From NCBI RefSeq assembly GCF_009735685.1, contig NZ_WHPN01000303.1, positions 1 to 38,711 on the forward strand: 38,711 nucleotides of DNA, read 5' to 3'. The position numbers and the translations under genes were made by a program. Source of the stretch: Streptomyces lycii. GTDB taxonomy: Bacteria; Actinomycetota; Actinomycetes; Streptomycetales; Streptomycetaceae. Positions 30,524 to 38,711 of the stretch are shown here, in pieces; within the stretch, counting starts at the first letter, position 1, and every line of letters starts with the position of its first letter. The notes under the pieces are model-generated. The model worked only from the letters and a program-made list of their open reading frames with translations. It did not search any database and was not told the DNA's origin.

Positions 30524-31372
30524 ATGCCGCCGAGGAGCAACCCCACGGCACGTCAGGAGCGACTGGGAGCCGAACTGCGCAAGCTGCGCGAACAGGCGGG
30601 CATCACAGCCCGGGACGCCGCCTCCCTGCTCGGCTCCAACCCGATCCAGATGAGCCACGTCGAAGCGGGCCGCAGCGGAATCAGCGAGAAGCGGATCCGC
30701 AGGCTGGCCGCGCACTACGCATGCGACGACGCCGAACTCGTCGAAGCGCTCGTGGCCATGGCGAACGAGCGGCACAAGGGTTGGTGGGAGGCCTACCGCG
30801 GCCTGCTTCCAGCGCACGCCCTCGACCTGGCGGAAGCCGAGCACCACGCGAAGCACCTGCGCGCGCTCGAAGTCGTACACATCCCCGGCCTGTTCCAGAT
30901 CGAGGACCACATCCGCGCCTCGGTCTCGTACGTGGACCCCACGGCACCTCCTGAAGACCTGGAAGCGCGCATCGCGTTCCGCGTCCGCCGCCGTGAAGTC
31001 ATCGAGCGTGACGGCGGCACGGGCATCGACGCGATGGTCCACGAAGCCGCGCTGCGCATCCGGGTGGGCGGCAGGAAGACAGCGCGCCGACAGTTGGAGT
31101 ACCTCCTCGAACTGTCACAGCTCCCCAGGATTTCTGTGCGCGTAATCCCGTTCGAAACGGACTTCGCAGGCGCGGGCCATTCGGTTCACTATCTGGCCGG
31201 CGCCGTCGAGCAACTGGACACCGCGCATGTCGACACCGCTCACGGCGGAACCCTGCTCGACGCCTCCGCCCAGGTGAGACGCTGCCGTGCGCGCCTCGAC
31301 CGGGCAGAGAGCTGCGCGTTGCCGGTTCCCGCGTCCCGGGATCTCGTGCACCGCATCGCACAAGAACTGTGA
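30524..31372 (+). CDS. XRE-family regulator with DUF5753 (Scr1-type)
   Basis: A 282-residue helix-turn-helix protein. The N-terminal HTH (about 10-66) reads LGAELRKLREQAGITARDAASLLGSNPIQMSHVEAGRSGISEKRI. The DUF5753 domain follows, with VVHIPGLFQIEDHIRAS, RRREVIERDG and the late FAGAGHSVHYLAG region. The ATG at 30524 is selected for its AGGGAAGG ribosome-binding site and its position at the conserved start; an upstream in-frame ATG at 30413 reads promoter sequence. The downstream DUF397 gene follows after 11 bp. Such pairs are regulator/partner modules (for example in the abaA-like and whiJ-like loci) and sometimes toxin-antitoxin-like. The target is unknown. Confidence 0.9.
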   Translation: MPPRSNPTARQERLGAELRKLREQAGITARDAASLLGSNPIQMSHVEAGRSGISEKRIRRLAAHYACDDAELVEALVAMANERHKGWWEAYRGLLPAHALDLAEAEHHAKHLRALEVVHIPGLFQIEDHIRASVSYVDPTAPPEDLEARIAFRVRRREVIERDGGTGIDAMVHEAALRIRVGGRKTARRQLEYLLELSQLPRISVRVIPFETDFAGAGHSVHYLAGAVEQLDTAHVDTAHGGTLLDASAQVRRCRARLDRAESCALPVPASRDLVHRIAQEL

Positions 31373-31383
31373 AGGAGTCGACC

Positions 31384-31581
31384 ATGTACGGGCCCATCGA
31401 GTGGCAGAAGAGTTCGTTCTCCGGCGGCGGAGCCGACGAGAACTGCCTTGAGGTCGGCCTTTCGGCCGCCGGCATCCACCTGCGGGAGAGCGACGCCCCG
31501 GACGTCGTGCTCACCCCGGACCGGTCCGCGCTGCGCGCGCTCATACGCGGCGTGGGGCAGGGCGACTTCGGCCCGCGGTGA
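31384..31581 (+). CDS. DUF397 family small protein
   Basis: A 65-residue partner of the upstream XRE/DUF5753 regulator. The DUF397 signature is complete: WQKSSFSGGGADENCLEV, then the AGIHLRESDAPD strand pair and LTPDRSALRALIRGV. The ATG at 31384 has AAGGAG 6 nt upstream; a GTG at 31369 overlapping the regulator's stop is a weaker alternative. It is probably co-transcribed with the regulator. An IS630 insertion begins 38 bp after its stop. Confidence 0.9.
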   Translation: MYGPIEWQKSSFSGGGADENCLEVGLSAAGIHLRESDAPDVVLTPDRSALRALIRGVGQGDFGPR

Positions 31582-31619
31582 GCCGCCGGGGCACGGCCTC
31601 GGTGCGCTGCCGGAACTTA

Positions 31620-32790
31620 CTCAGGTTGAACTCGTGGAGTCCCGTGGCCCGAGACAGTTCTTGTGCGGTACGACGTCATCATGCGGTACGCGCATGGGGG
31701 CGGGCTGACGCCCAAGGAGCAGGAAAAGCGGGAGCGAGTGCGCCTTGAGGCGGTCGAGCGGTTCGCTCGCGGTGAGAAGACGGAGGCTGTTGCGAGGGAG
31801 CTTCGGGTGACGTCGCGGTCGGTGCGACGTTGGCGGCGGGAGTGGGAGGAGGGCGGTGCGGCCGCCCTGGGCTCGAAGGGGCCGGCCTCGGTGGAACGGC
31901 TGAACCCCCGGCAATGGGGGGGTTGGAGCGGGAGTGGAAGCGCGGCCCGCTCGCGCACGGCTGGGACGACGAGTTCCTGGGGTGGACGCTGAAGCGGATC
32001 AAGCTGCTGATCGGGCGGATGTTCCACGTCGGGTACACGATCCAGGGCGTGTGGAAGCTGTTGCGGCGGCACGGCTGGACCGCGCAGGTGCCCCTGCGGC
32101 GGGCGATCGAACGCGACGACGAGGCCATCGAGGTGTGGAAGGCCGATGTGTGGCCGCGGGTAAAAGGACCGCGGCGGACCTGGGCGCCCACATCTGCTTC
32201 GAGGACGAGGCCGGTCAGGGGCTAAGGCCGCCGAAGGGGCGCACCTGGGCCCCGCGCGGGCAGCGGCCGGTGGTGCGGGTGCGCGGCCGCAACCGCGGTC
32301 GGGTCAACATCGCCGGAGTGGTCTGCTACCGGGCCGGATACCGGCCCCGGTTCTTCTTCAAGCTGCACATCTGGCACGGGCGCCCGGGGCGAGCCGAAGG
32401 CGTTCTCCCGGCGCCGGTACCGCGACCTGATTGTCATGCCCCACCTGCAGCTCGGCACACCGGTGGTGTGGTGCTGGGACAACCTGAACGTGCACCTGGT
32501 CGGGGAGCCGGCGGACTTCACCGAGGAGCACAAGGACTGGTTACGCATCGTCCAGATGCCCTCCTACGCTCCGGAACTGAACCCGGCCGGCCGAGGGGAT
32601 TGGGTCGCTTCTCAAGCGGCACCTGGCCGACTTCGCCGCGGCCGACCTCGCCCACCTGATCCGCGTGATCAAACGGAAGCTGAAGAAGATCCAGTACCGG
32701 CCCCACCTGATCGACGGTTGCCTGCCGCCCACCGGCCTGACCATGGACTGCGACGCGCCCAGTTCATCGGCCTCCATGGTTCAACCTGAG
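31620..32790 (+). mobile_element. IS630-family insertion sequence with TA target duplication
   Basis: A 1171-bp element bounded by inverted ends CTCAGGTTGAAC and GTTCAACCTGAG. With the flanking bases the perfect match is TTACTCAGGTTGAAC (31617-31631) against its complement (32779-32793). A TA dinucleotide flanks each end (31618-31619 and 32791-32792), the usual IS630/Tc1 target duplication. The ends are intact but the transposase is broken, so it is probably mobile only in trans. Confidence 0.9.
31681..32790 (+). pseudogene. Frameshifted IS630 transposase
   Basis: Recognisable pieces appear in changing frames. An N-terminal HTH (MRYAHGGGLTPKEQEKRE and AVARELRVTSRSVRRWRREW) runs to a G7 run at 31916-31922. 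Then follow EWKRGPLAHGWDDEFL to about 32160, HICFEDEAGQGLRPPKGRTW with the first catalytic Asp to about 32385, LGTPVVWCWDNLNVHL with the second Asp and YAPELNP to about 32590, and finally LLKRHLADFAAADLAHLIRV. At least four frame changes separate them, and the catalytic Glu region after PELNP is disrupted. No single reading gives an active DDE enzyme. Confidence 0.9.
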
Positions 32791-32801
32791 TAACCGACGA
32801 G

Positions 32802-33242
32802 TCAGGGCAGGAAATCCGCAAGCTCACCCCGCGTCTGCGCGGAGAGACGGTCGGGGTCCAGCTCGCCGAGGGTAATCCGCAGGGTCTCCGGCTTCATCAA
32901 GGGAACCGCGGCGGTGAGAAGTTCCTCACTGCCATAGAGAGGTGCCACCAGCTGGAAGTACGCGGCGTCGCTGACGGATTGGGTGGAGTTCAGGAAGAGG
33001 GTCTCCGTGAAATCGGCACAGCGCCTGAGCAGTCCGGCATTCCGCTCTCCCGCCTGGAGCGCCGGGCGGACCACGCCCCGGAAGACGACCTCGCGCAGGA
33101 AGTCATAGAGATCGAACCACTCCACCTTCCCGGTCACGGCCCGTTCGGCGGGAAGTCCCGACATGGCCTCGATGCCGGCCCGGGACTCCGGGACCATACG
33201 AAGCAGTAGTCCGGGAATCTGACGCCTACCGATTTTCGGCAT
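32802..33242 (-). CDS. Unidentified 146-residue protein in a toxin-immunity locus
   Basis: I do not recognise the family. The protein is mainly alpha-helical in appearance, without signal peptide or membrane helix: a basic start (MPKIGRRQIPGLLLRMVPES), then EWFDLYDFLREVVFRGVV, ADFTETLFLNS and LVAPLYGSEELLTAAVPLMKPETLRITLGELDPDRL. The ATG at 33242 follows GGTGAGG at good spacing. It lies on the same strand as, and downstream of, the Rhs toxin and SUKH immunity genes. Its stop is 12 bp from one IS630 end and an inverted IS630 remnant lies upstream. A role as a second immunity protein is suggested only by position. Confidence 0.6.
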   Translation of the reverse strand: MPKIGRRQIPGLLLRMVPESRAGIEAMSGLPAERAVTGKVEWFDLYDFLREVVFRGVVRPALQAGERNAGLLRRCADFTETLFLNSTQSVSDAAYFQLVAPLYGSEELLTAAVPLMKPETLRITLGELDPDRLSAQTRGELADFLP

Positions 33243-33718
33243 GGCACACCTCACCTTGCTCACTCACTCGCACCAGGCGCTCGTCCTTCCACCAGGGTCA
33301 CTTTGCCTAACTGCACCTCGAGTACGCACACGGCCTGTACTGCCAGGCTGGCTCCATCATGCGGCGTCGCGCCCTGGCCGGTACGTCTCCCCCGGTCCCC
33401 AGGGCCACCCACCATCCCGGAAGACCCGCAGCGTGATGTGAGAAGTCACCCCCGGTGCCCGCGCCAGATGTGCAGCGCGAAGAAGAACCGGGGCCGGTTT
33501 CTCCTGCTCCCTGGGCGTCAGCCCGCCTCCATGCGCGTACCGCATGACGACGTCACCCCGCAACGATCAAGACCCGTTCACGGGCGCGCGGACTCCACGA
33601 GTTCAACCTGAGTATTCCCTCACCCTCCCCCCGGTACCGGCATTCGCCGTCGCTGCGCAGAGAGCGCTCCGGGATTCCTACCGGCCCTGGCGAACCGTGT
33701 CGAAGACCAGGAAATGCG
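33243..33718. other. Spacer containing an IS630 remnant
   Basis: A 476-bp gap between the small unidentified gene and the SUKH gene. 33449-33612 is an IS630 fragment. 33243-33448 and 33613-33718 contain no recognisable gene; the former may be older mobile-element debris. Confidence 0.5.
33449..33612 (-). mobile_element. Inverted, internally deleted IS630 remnant
   Basis: Starts on the minus strand at 33612 with the same end CTCAGGTTGAAC, flanked by TA (33613-33614), and the same first coding words (MRYAHGGGLTPREQEK). The sequence then jumps directly to the segment corresponding to RPRFFFKLHIWHG of the full copy (about 32343-32390), deleting some 600 bp. The junction falls on a shared ACCGGCCCCGG-like stretch. 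The other end is missing. Confidence 0.8.
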
Positions 33719-34258
33719 TCAGAGAATATCTGCATTCGCATCGAATTGGTGCTCTTCCGGCGGGAACTCCTGGAACATCGGGCTGGCGAGCGCCCCGGTC
33801 ATGCTGTCCAGGAGAAACCTGGCACAGGGCAGCGGGTGGTGTTCCCACTCGGGGCCGCGCCCTTCGTTGATCATGACTGTCCAGTCCTCGGGCGGGCGGC
33901 CGGGTGCGATGAGCCAGTACAGATGGGCCCCGCTTCCCTCGACATAGGCCCAGGGAATGAGCCGCGTCCCCTCCGGCTCCAGGAGGCGGGGTTTGGTCTC
34001 CGCGCCTTTCCAGAGATCGGCGAGGACTTCCTCACGCTCCTCGGTGACGGCGAGCAGGTCGTAGTCGGGGTCGGAACAGCCCGGCTCCAGCAGCCAGAAG
34101 GTCTCGTCGAACACACCGCCGCCGAAATGGTCGACGAGCTGCTTGTAGTCCTCCGGCAGCGGAGTGCCGAGTGCTTGCTCGACGGGCTCCCAGTCGCGCG
34201 GGGACGGTGCGGCGACGGGCGGCAGAAGCCGGATGAGCTGTTCTACTGCGGGATGCAT
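33719..34258 (-). CDS. SMI1/KNR4 (SUKH) family immunity protein
   Basis: A 179-residue cytosolic protein with the SUKH pattern: a helical start, then VEQALGTPLPEDYKQLVDHFGGGVFDETFWLL (the conserved G-x-x-LPxDYxxxxxxxG core), a central variable region and a C-terminal IPWAYVEGSGAHLYWL that matches the second conserved block. SUKH proteins are the most common immunity proteins of bacterial polymorphic toxins and often neutralise nucleases. The gene lies 46 bp after the Rhs toxin stop on the same strand, with GGAG 7 nt before its ATG. It is therefore the likely cognate immunity gene for the C-terminal nuclease. Confidence 0.88.
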   Translation of the reverse strand: MHPAVEQLIRLLPPVAAPSPRDWEPVEQALGTPLPEDYKQLVDHFGGGVFDETFWLLEPGCSDPDYDLLAVTEEREEVLADLWKGAETKPRLLEPEGTRLIPWAYVEGSGAHLYWLIAPGRPPEDWTVMINEGRGPEWEHHPLPCARFLLDSMTGALASPMFQEFPPEEHQFDANADIL

Positions 34259-34304
34259 CGATACTCCGTCCGTTCGATTCCGGTCAGGTGCCGTGCGGCG
34301 GCCG

Positions 34305-37300
34305 TCAGGGGATCGCCGGCTTGGGAACGTTCAGGACAGTAACAGCATTGGTCGCGGAGTCGGCTCCGTAAGGCGTGAACGAGAATCCCTTGTCGCCCCG
34401 CGCCTCGATGGTCAGTCCCAGTGGGACGACGTCGGTCGGGTCGTTGGTGGCATAGACCGGTGTAACCGTGTAATCGATGGTCTCACCGTTGTCAACAGCA
34501 GCACGGATCTGGTCCTCGATTTTGCGCATCACCGGCGAGTTGGCGAATCGGTGCATGGTGACGAAGTTGCGGGGGTCCTTGTTCGACCCGCCAATCTGCG
34601 CACCGAGCAGATGAGTCTTGTTGAGTTTCTTGTACTTCTCATACCCCGGCACATTGACTTGCGGGTTGGTCCGGCCCCCGGTCATGCTGGAATCGATGGT
34701 GGCACGCATCCCGGTGGCCCGGCCGCCGGGACCGGGAGCGCCGTACTGTACCCGTCCGCCCCAGGTGACATCCGCTTCGTCGCAGGGTGTGAGACCGAGC
34801 GGGTCGGTGAGCGACTGGGGATTCTCCACATAGGCGTAGGGATTCGGGGCGGGGTCCACACCGAGTGGGTCGAGAGTGAGGTAGCGGGCCGTCTCGGGGT
34901 CGTAGTGGCGGAAGTAGTTGTAATGCAGGCCCGTCTCGGGGTCGTAATACTGGCCGGGAAATCGCAGCGGCGTATAGGCGGAGCTGTCGGCCGCCCATGC
35001 TGTGACACCCCACCAGTTGGTCCGTGTGCGCCAGGCGACCCGTCCGTGCTCGTCGACCAGTTCGGTGGGAGCACCGACGAGGTCGGTGACGATGGAGTAG
35101 AAACGGGAGTCGATCTCCTCCTGCGACAGGTCCGCCCCGATGCGCTCGGTCTGGGCTACGGGACGCAGTCCGTAGTGGTCCCAGGTCAGGGTGACGGGAT
35201 CGGGAAGCTCCTCGGAATGGGTCGTCTGCTCGCACAAGTGCGTGCCGTCCCACGCGAAGTCGGTCCGTTCGCAGACCGTGCGGCCGTCCGCGGCGAGCCG
35301 TTCCTTGGCGATGCGGCGTCCGAGCGGATCGTAGAGGTAGCGCCAGCGGGTCCCGTCCGGGGTGACGGTTTCGGTGAGCCTGTCCTCCGAGTCCCACCGG
35401 TAATGCCAGGTTTCGGGTTTGCGGGACAGCCGGGCGCGGCGGCGTTGCGTAATACGGCCCAGGCCGTCGTACTGGTATCGGGTGTTCCCGGCGCTCGTGA
35501 GGCGAGTACCGTCGTAGCGCCGGGGTCCGACCGCTTCCTGACCGGGATACGCCGCCGGCCAGGAAGCATGCGTCTGATTGCCGGCCCCGTCGTAGGCATA
35601 GTGCTCGCTGAACCGGCCGGCGTGGACGGCTGTGACGCGGCCCACCGGGTCCAGTTGGAAAGTCCGGGCACCACCCAGCTGATCCTCCACTGCGGCGAGA
35701 TGCCCGTCAGCGCGGTATTCCCAGCTCCTGCGCTGGAGAGAGCGGTCCTGCGGGCCGGTGACCGACTGGGATATGAGGCGTCCGAGGTCGTCGAATGACT
35801 GGGACATCCGGAGATGACCGTCAATGTGCCGCTCGCGTTCCAGACCGGCGAGATCGTGGTCGAACCTGATGGTCCGTCCTCCGACGGTCAGCTGCTCGAC
35901 GTTGTCCGCCGCGTCGTACGCCCACCGGCTGGTCGCACCAGTCGGTGTCGTGCGGCTCTCCCGGAGGCCCACCGCGTCGTAGGTGTGGCTGACGGTACGG
36001 CCGTTGACACTTTCGCTCAGCACCCGGCCCGCACGGTCGCGTTCGAAGGTGAGCGTCGTCTCGCCGTCGCACGCCCGGACGAGCCGCCCCAGCACGTCAT
36101 AGGTGAAGTCGGTGACGCGCTCAGCGGTGCCCTTCCGCACCACGTTGCCCATGACGTCGTGTGTGTACGTGATGACCTGGCCGGCCGCGTCGGTGCGCTC
36201 GACGACGTTCCCGGCCCGGTCGAGGGTGTAGTCGACGGTCCGCCCCTCGTAGTCCGTCTCCGCGATCAGACGGCCCGCCTGATCGTAGGTGTAGCTCCAC
36301 TGCGCACCGTTCGGATCGATCACCGCGGTCAGCCGCAGTTCCGCGTCGTAGGCGAAGGCGTGGCGGGCACCGTCCGGTTCCGTACGGGCGGCAAGAAGGT
36401 CGAAGTGGGTGTACTCGAAGCGGGAGACGGCTCCCAGCGGGTCGGTGTGGCTGGTGCAGTTGCCCTCCCCGTCGTAGGTCCAGCTCTCGCCGGTGCCGTC
36501 CGGGGCAACGCGGGAGACGAGATGCCCCTCGGTGCTCCAGGTCAGCCGGAGGGCGTGCCCCAGCGGGTCGGTGACACGAACGGTCCGCCCGAAGCGGTCC
36601 CGCTCCCAGCGGGTGACGGCTCCTCGTGGGTCCACGGCCTCCACCGGCAGGCCGGCCGGATCGGACCGGACCGTGGTGGTGCGGCCGAGCGCGTCGGTGG
36701 AGGAGGCGAGTGCGCCCGTGCGGGAGTAGGTGTAGTGAGTGGTGACTCCGAGGGGGTCGGTGATCGCTGTGCAGAGTCCGCGGTCGTCGTATGCGCGCTC
36801 CCACGCGGAGCCGTCCGCCATGACCAGGGAAGTGGGAAGTCCGGTTCCGGCGTCGTAGTCGTACCGCGTCACCGAACCGTCGGGGCGGATCACGCGGGTG
36901 AGACGGCCGCCTTCGTCGTTGACGAAGCGGGTGGTGTGACCGAGCTGATCCGTGACCGCGACCAGGTGATGGTTCTCGTCGAATTCCCTGCGGATCGTCC
37001 CGCCCAGCGGGTCGATCTCCGCGATGACCTGGCAGGAGTCGTCTATGACGAAGCGGGAGGCGCTTCCGTCGGGCGTGGAGACCGCGGTGACGCGTGCCCC
37101 GGGCCATGCCGGATCGGTCCGGTCGTAGGCGAAGGTGTTGACCAGATGACCGGCTGTGCCGCCCTGGGCCGTACAGCGGTCGAGATCGTCGTAGCTGTAG
37201 GTGTAGTGGCTGTCGTTGGTGTCGGTCCATGAGGTGAGCCGCAGCCGGTCGTCGTAACCGAAACGCAAGGGGGTGTCCCCGCTCGCGTACACCTCGGTGA

Positions 37301-38711
37301 GATTGTCACCGCCCTGGAAGCCGTAACGCCTGATGGTGACGTCGGAACCGTCCTCGGCCCCCGCTACGAGACTCAGCTGGACCACCCGTCCGGCCTCCGT
37401 CGCCAGCCGGACGTGATAGCCGCCGGTGTGACGGATGGCCAGGGGCGTACCGTCCTCGGTCCGCTCGAACGTCAGGCCGTTGCCGTGCCGGTCTTCGAGC
37501 CTCAGCAACCACGCGTCCCCGTCCACGGCAGGGCCGAAGTGGTAGTACCGGCCGCCGACCGGATCGGTGATCCGGTATCCGCCGTCCTCAAGCGCCTCCA
37601 ACGGCCACTTCGGGCCCGCTTCGGGGTGCACGGGCGGTCCGGACGCCGGAGCGGGTGGGTAGGCGAGCAGCATTCCGTCCTCGGTGACGAAGACGCTGCC
37701 CTCGTCGTCGACCTCGAGACGCTGATCGACGGTGGAAGTCCAACTCGGGCCGAACCAACGGCCCGTGCGGTATCCGGAGGCGACCCGGCGCGTGAAGACC
37801 AGGGGCAGCACGCCGAGCAGCGTGAGGTCGGTCTGCTCCAAGAACATCTGCCCGGTGGCGACGTCCACCGGGTCACCGCAGCCCTTGACCTTGGTACGGA
37901 GCCTGTTGTACGCCCCCTTCGCTCCGTTGGTCAGCATCGTGCGGCCGGACTTGGCCAGGCCCTTGATGCCGTTGGCCATGCCCTTCAGGCCGCCCGCCGC
38001 CAGACCCTTGAGCCCCTTCGCCAGCCCGCCCAGTGACGTCAGGCCCTTCATTCCCGGGATGCAGTCCAGCGCCGCGAACGCCACGTCCCACAACGACGCC
38101 TCGCCGTTGGCGTACTTATGGAGGGTGTCGGCGAGGACGACCAAGGCCGCGACGAGCACGATGGCGCCCAGGATCGGGCCGCCGATGATCATCGCGATGA
38201 TGCCGACGACCGCCACGACGACCTTGCAGACGGTGACGATGGTGTCCCAGTTGTCGGAGACCCAGTCGACGCCCTCCTCCCACCAGGAGCGGTTCTGGAT
38301 CCCCGCGTCGGAGGCCTCCTCCAGCTTCCGCTTGCACGCCGAAGCCGCGTCCTCGCGCAGCTTCCGGGCGTCCTCCGCCATCCGCTTCGCCGCCGCCAGC
38401 GCGGAGTTCGCACTGTCGACGGCCGACTGCGCGCTCTCCTTCGCCTCCCCCGCGTTCGTCGCGTTACGGGTGGCGGCGCGGACGTCCTTCTCGTCCGGCG
38501 GGGGTACGTCCTTCTTCTTGCCCTCGTCCTCGTACTCCTTGGCCTTCTTCTCCGCCCGCTTCACCCAGTCATTGGCAGAGTCCAGACGGCCGTTCGCGGA
38601 GGAGAGGTCCTTCCGGGCCTGGCGGCCCTTCTCCAGCGCACGCAGTGAGTCCGCCTGTGCCTTCTCCAACTCCGGCCAATACTTCGCCAGCGCGTCGCCG
38701 GCCAGGTCGTA
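34305..38711 (-). CDS. Rhs/YD-repeat polymorphic toxin with C-terminal non-specific nuclease (5' end outside window)
   Basis: A giant secreted-toxin protein; 1468 residues are visible and the frame is open to the window edge, so the N-terminus is missing. In order: a charged coiled-coil region (about the first 130 visible residues) resembling WXG/LXG-type export domains; a hydrophobic stretch WDTIVTVCKVVVAVVGIIAMIIGG; a Gly/Leu-rich linker; the DUF6531 start GDPVDVATGQMFLEQTDL; many YD repeats (YTYSYDDLDRC, YDAELRLTAV and others); the Rhs core end PLRFPGQYYDPETGLHYNYFRHYDP with DPLGL at 34791-34805; and a 161-residue tip after DPLGL. The tip has THLLGAQIGGSNKDPRNFVTMHR and the YTVTPVY strand of DNA/RNA non-specific endonucleases (NS_2 type). 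The SUKH immunity gene follows. Confidence 0.9.
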   Translation of the reverse strand, partial: YDLAGDALAKYWPELEKAQADSLRALEKGRQARKDLSSANGRLDSANDWVKRAEKKAKEYEDEGKKKDVPPPDEKDVRAATRNATNAGEAKESAQSAVDSANSALAAAKRMAEDARKLREDAASACKRKLEEASDAGIQNRSWWEEGVDWVSDNWDTIVTVCKVVVAVVGIIAMIIGGPILGAIVLVAALVVLADTLHKYANGEASLWDVAFAALDCIPGMKGLTSLGGLAKGLKGLAAGGLKGMANGIKGLAKSGRTMLTNGAKGAYNRLRTKVKGCGDPVDVATGQMFLEQTDLTLLGVLPLVFTRRVASGYRTGRWFGPSWTSTVDQRLEVDDEGSVFVTEDGMLLAYPPAPASGPPVHPEAGPKWPLEALEDGGYRITDPVGGRYYHFGPAVDGDAWLLRLEDRHGNGLTFERTEDGTPLAIRHTGGYHVRLATEAGRVVQLSLVAGAEDGSDVTIRRYGFQGGDNLTEVYASGDTPLRFGYDDRLRLTSWTDTNDSHYTYSYDDLDRCTAQGGTAGHLVNTFAYDRTDPAWPGARVTAVSTPDGSASRFVIDDSCQVIAEIDPLGGTIRREFDENHHLVAVTDQLGHTTRFVNDEGGRLTRVIRPDGSVTRYDYDAGTGLPTSLVMADGSAWERAYDDRGLCTAITDPLGVTTHYTYSRTGALASSTDALGRTTTVRSDPAGLPVEAVDPRGAVTRWERDRFGRTVRVTDPLGHALRLTWSTEGHLVSRVAPDGTGESWTYDGEGNCTSHTDPLGAVSRFEYTHFDLLAARTEPDGARHAFAYDAELRLTAVIDPNGAQWSYTYDQAGRLIAETDYEGRTVDYTLDRAGNVVERTDAAGQVITYTHDVMGNVVRKGTAERVTDFTYDVLGRLVRACDGETTLTFERDRAGRVLSESVNGRTVSHTYDAVGLRESRTTPTGATSRWAYDAADNVEQLTVGGRTIRFDHDLAGLERERHIDGHLRMSQSFDDLGRLISQSVTGPQDRSLQRRSWEYRADGHLAAVEDQLGGARTFQLDPVGRVTAVHAGRFSEHYAYDGAGNQTHASWPAAYPGQEAVGPRRYDGTRLTSAGNTRYQYDGLGRITQRRRARLSRKPETWHYRWDSEDRLTETVTPDGTRWRYLYDPLGRRIAKERLAADGRTVCERTDFAWDGTHLCEQTTHSEELPDPVTLTWDHYGLRPVAQTERIGADLSQEEIDSRFYSIVTDLVGAPTELVDEHGRVAWRTRTNWWGVTAWAADSSAYTPLRFPGQYYDPETGLHYNYFRHYDPETARYLTLDPLGVDPAPNPYAYVENPQSLTDPLGLTPCDEADVTWGGRVQYGAPGPGGRATGMRATIDSSMTGGRTNPQVNVPGYEKYKKLNKTHLLGAQIGGSNKDPRNFVTMHRFANSPVMRKIEDQIRAAVDNGETIDYTVTPVYATNDPTDVVPLGLTIEARGDKGFSFTPYGADSATNAVTVLNVPKPAIP

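Noticed and set aside
34265..34285. tRNA-like GTTCGATTCC T-loop sequence
   Set aside because: The flanking stems do not pair and no acceptor, D or anticodon arms can be built around it.
34164..37232. Long plus-strand frames of 472-544 codons opposite the Rhs gene
   Set aside because: Mirror frames of a repetitive high-GC coding region; the Rhs reading has YD repeats, a core end and a toxin tip.

Overview
The window looks like chromosomal DNA of a Streptomyces or a close actinomycete. It is very GC-rich, uses many GTG and TTG starts, has 4-bp ATGA/GTGA gene overlaps, and carries families typical of the genus: XRE/DUF5753 plus DUF397 pairs, an ATP-binding regulator, a DUF6716 glycosyltransferase and a class F sortase. 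The order of the nucleoside-salvage genes and the sialic-acid-like cluster also resembles what I recall of the Streptomyces coelicolor chromosome arm, but I could not check this by alignment.

Region 1 (about 1-14.5 kb) is centred on nucleoside uptake and salvage. On the minus strand, in transcription order, lie an M20 amidohydrolase, a BMP-type nucleoside-binding lipoprotein, a two-domain ABC ATPase, two permeases, an 18-codon linker ORF, cytidine deaminase and thymidine phosphorylase. Adenosine deaminase lies further along, beyond a DUF820/Uma2 gene, an MFS transporter divergent from a LysR regulator, and an alpha/beta-hydrolase-fold protein that lacks its nucleophile. The palindrome CTACGCGCGTAG occurs in front of adenosine deaminase and the ABC ATPase, and in a 10/12 form in front of the lipoprotein gene. 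This suggests a shared operator.

Region 2 (about 14.7-23.6 kb) is a divergent pair of operons for a nonulosonic (sialic-acid-like, probably Kdn) cell-surface polymer. Minus strand: a DUF6716 glycosyltransferase, a CMP-nonulosonate synthetase fused to a HAD phosphatase, a NeuB-type synthase and a sialyltransferase-like enzyme. Plus strand: a GT2 glycosyltransferase, a polysialyltransferase-like enzyme and an acyltransferase. The two operons face each other across a promoter region with matching leaderless-type starts and two GTTAAC-centred repeats.

Region 3 (about 23.8-31.6 kb) holds regulatory and envelope genes: a membrane protein with its HTH regulator and twin palindromic operators, a GNAT acetyltransferase, a histidine phosphatase, an ECF sigma factor overlapping a membrane-anchored protein (candidate anti-sigma), a lipoprotein-type class F sortase with an adjacent APDTG cell-wall-sorted substrate, and an ATP-binding protein divergent from an XRE/DUF397 pair. 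Several gaps in this region carry short GC-rich tandem repeats, one of which is a strong G-quadruplex candidate.

Region 4 (about 31.6 kb to the end) is a polymorphic-toxin locus invaded by IS630 elements. A very large Rhs/YD-repeat protein, open at the window edge, ends in a predicted DNA/RNA non-specific nuclease. It is followed by a SUKH-type immunity gene, an inverted and internally deleted IS630 remnant, a small unidentified gene, and a full-length but frameshifted IS630 with its 15-bp end match and TA target duplication intact.
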